Program-made: the position numbers and the translations under genes
The notes under the pieces: model-generated
The model's input: the letters and a program-made list of their open reading frames with translations, nothing else
Told to the model about the DNA's origin: nothing
Databases searched by the model: none
In this document: positions 6,314 through 7,461 of the stretch, one piece after another
Position numbering within the stretch: position 1 is the first letter of the stretch
How the letters are laid out: every line of letters begins with the position of its first letter
Origin: Betaproteobacteria bacterium
GTDB lineage: Bacteria; Pseudomonadota; Gammaproteobacteria; Burkholderiales; SG8-39
DNA: 7,461 bases
NCBI GenBank assembly: GCA_019509895.1
Contig: JAEKLK010000030.1
Location: 1 to 7,461, forward strand
Reading direction: 5' to 3'

Positions 6314-6701
6314 GCGCGCTTTTCTTCGCTGCCTTCTTTGCGCCGGTTGCGCGCGCGGCGGTCTTCTTCATTCGCACGGGCTTGCCGCCCCATACTTCTT
6401 CCAGGTTATAGAAGTCGCGCACCGTCGGATGCATGATGTGCACGACCACGTCGCCGAGGTCCACCAGCACCCATTCGCCGTTGCCTTCGCCCTCGACGCC
6501 GTACACCCGCGCGCCGTTCTGCCGCACCTTCTCCTGCACATTGTCGGCAAGCGCCTTTACCTGGCGCGTGGATTCGCCGCTCGCGATCACTACCCGCTCG
6601 AACATGGAAGGCATGCGCGCGGTGTCGTAGACGAGGATATCGCGCCCCTTGATGTCTTCGAGCGCATCGACCACCACGCGCTGCTTCTTGCGGATGTCCA
6701 T
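6279..6701 (-). CDS. rsfS: Ribosome silencing factor RsfS
   Basis: 140 residues. RsfS (Iojap/DUF143) binds ribosomal protein uL14 on the 50S subunit and blocks joining to 30S when nutrients run low. The conserved core spans about residues 5-105, with VVIASGES, the long helix around ADNVQEKVR, and EWVLVDLGDVVVHIMHP leading to FYNLEEVWGG. E. coli RsfS is about 105 residues; here residues 111-140 form an extra tail rich in Lys, Arg and Ala (KKTAARATGAKKAAKKS), probably disordered and suited to RNA contact. The last 11 residues are encoded by DNA that also encodes the start of RlmH. ATG 6701 directly follows the nadD TAG (TAGATG), without a clear Shine-Dalgarno site, so translation is likely coupled. 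The nadD-rsfS pairing is widespread in bacteria. Confidence 0.95.
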   Translation of the reverse strand: MDIRKKQRVVVDALEDIKGRDILVYDTARMPSMFERVVIASGESTRQVKALADNVQEKVRQNGARVYGVEGEGNGEWVLVDLGDVVVHIMHPTVRDFYNLEEVWGGKPVRMKKTAARATGAKKAAKKSARGKAAGPRRSR

Positions 6702-7253
6702 CTATGGGTAGAGCCGTTTCTCGGCAATATAGTTCGCCACCGCCGGCGGCAGGGCATCCGTCAGCGCCTCGCCGCGCGCGGCGCGCGCGCGTATGTCGCT
6801 CGCCGAAAGCGGCATCGCGGCCATCGGCACCACGATCGCCTCGCCCGCCGGCAGCTCGTAGCCCGGGCGGGTGAAAACGGCGATGCGCGCAAGCCGGGCC
6901 ACATCGGCCGGTCGCCGCCAGCCGCGAAAGCTCGCGTACTGGTCGGCGCCGAGCAGCAGATAGAACTCATCGCGCGGCCGCTCGGCGCGCAGCGCGGTGA
7001 GCGTGTCGACGGTGTAAGGCGAGGCGCTCGCATCGAGCTCGCGCCGGTCGATCTCGTAGGCAGGCTCGCCTTTCAGCGCGAGCTCGAGCATCGCCAGACG
7101 ATCCTCCGCGCTCGCGACGGGCGGCTTGCGATAGCCCGGCTTGCCGGTCGGAATCCAGAGAACGCGCTCGAGATTGAGGCGCTGGCGCGCCGTGCTGGCG
7201 ATCGCGAGATGCGCGTTGTGCACCGGGTCGAATGTGCCGCCCAGGATCCCCAA
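6702..7253 (-). CDS. nadD: Nicotinate-nucleotide adenylyltransferase NadD
   Basis: 183 residues. NadD joins ATP and nicotinate mononucleotide to give deamido-NAD in the cytoplasm. The nucleotidyltransferase signature GGTFDPVHNAHL is at residues 5-16, with His12 and His15; the usual HxGH is HxAH here. SPYTVDTL (78-85), LGADQYASFRGW (101-112) and the C-terminal SASDIRARAARG (ATP-binding ISxTxIR) follow. The short linker between RPGY and SASDIR accounts for the length below E. coli's 213. The start is unusual: no ATG or GTG exists between the in-frame TGA at 7277-7275 and the GGTFDP motif. The choices are TTG at 7253 (taken here) or ATT at 7259, which would give MKLGILGGTFDP, closer to typical NadD. 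No Shine-Dalgarno site is obvious for either. It lies 21 bases after proA. Confidence 0.94.
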   Translation of the reverse strand: MGILGGTFDPVHNAHLAIASTARQRLNLERVLWIPTGKPGYRKPPVASAEDRLAMLELALKGEPAYEIDRRELDASASPYTVDTLTALRAERPRDEFYLLLGADQYASFRGWRRPADVARLARIAVFTRPGYELPAGEAIVVPMAAMPLSASDIRARAARGEALTDALPPAVANYIAEKRLYP

Positions 7254-7274
7254 CTTAATGGAAACACCCGAACT

Positions 7275-7461
7275 TCAGCTGCGCACCTCGCCGTGGCCGA
7301 GCACCACGAACTTCTGCGTGGTGAGGCCCTCGAGCCCCACCGGCCCGCGCGCATGCAGCTTGTCGGTGGAGATGCCGATCTCGGCGCCCAGGCCGTATTC
7401 ATAACCGTCGGAGAAGCGCGTCGAGGCGTTCCACATCACCGAGCTCGAGTCGACTTCGCGC
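7275..7461 (-). CDS. proA: Gamma-glutamyl phosphate reductase ProA, C-terminal part
   Basis: The last 61 codons plus TGA (7277-7275) of proA; the frame begins at 7460 and the 5' part lies beyond the right edge. The residues [20 protein letters not shown], then [20 protein letters not shown] and [20 protein letters not shown], match the ProA C-terminus closely. ProA reduces gamma-glutamyl phosphate to glutamate semialdehyde with NADPH, the second step of proline synthesis; the catalytic cysteine is upstream and not visible. A Trp in VMWNAS stands where a Val is common. It heads the visible part of the nadD-rsfS-rlmH-maf-rng cluster and probably shares its transcript. No terminator is seen in the 21 bases before nadD. 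Confidence 0.96.
   Translation of the reverse strand, partial: REVDSSSVMWNASTRFSDGYEYGLGAEIGISTDKLHARGPVGLEGLTTQKFVVLGHGEVRS

Noticed and set aside
6771..6791. Alternating CG run that could form Z-DNA
   Set aside because: It lies within nadD and encodes the conserved IRARAARGE region with common Arg/Ala codons in a GC-rich genome. Nothing else marks it as functional.
1..7461. A hidden mobile element, CRISPR array, tRNA or defence system
   Set aside because: All the sequence is taken up by recognisable genes and short gaps. I saw no transposase or integrase, no direct-repeat arrays, no target-site duplications and no tRNA-like folds. The longest gene-free stretch is under 80 bases.

Overview
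The window reads as chromosomal DNA from a GC-rich Betaproteobacterium, most likely in or near Burkholderiales. This rests on two things. One is the gene order proA-nadD-rsfS-rlmH-maf-rng, which I know from that class. The other is a Bug-type (tripartite tricarboxylate receptor family) binding protein, a family greatly expanded there. The genus cannot be judged from sequence alone.

Layout: from the right edge, reading leftward on the minus strand, there is a tightly packed housekeeping cluster: the 3' end of proA (proline synthesis), nadD (NAD synthesis), rsfS (ribosome silencing), rlmH (23S rRNA methylation), maf (nucleotide pyrophosphatase) and rng (RNase G). Gaps are 21, 0, -35, 9 and 12 bases, so it is almost certainly one transcript. 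Four of its five visible starts are not ATG, and none has a good Shine-Dalgarno sequence, which suggests translational coupling. After rng come three more minus-strand genes: a metallo-beta-lactamase-fold lipoprotein, an amidase-signature enzyme and a Tat-exported dienelactone hydrolase-like protein. The first and last of these have strong Shine-Dalgarno sequences. A perfect FNR/CRP-like palindrome lies in the short gap before the lipoprotein gene and may mark a separate promoter.

The left end holds the tail of a Bug receptor gene on the plus strand. It converges on the hydrolase gene across a clear bidirectional terminator. This receptor gene is rearranged: bases 1-120 encode a middle part of a Bug receptor on the MINUS strand, while bases 121-354 encode the C-terminus on the PLUS strand. 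The switch falls in an 11-base stretch that fits both orientations. That is what inversion between short inverted repeats inside one gene would leave, and also what a fold-back amplification or assembly chimera would leave. It is the most notable thing in the window.

I see no CRISPR array, tRNA, rRNA, insertion sequence, phage gene or defence gene, and no evidence of a novel multi-gene system. The remaining points of interest are a possible non-AUG (TTG or ATT) start for nadD, a shortened RlmH, substitutions close to the catalytic centres of the amidase and the hydrolase, and the FNR-like box.
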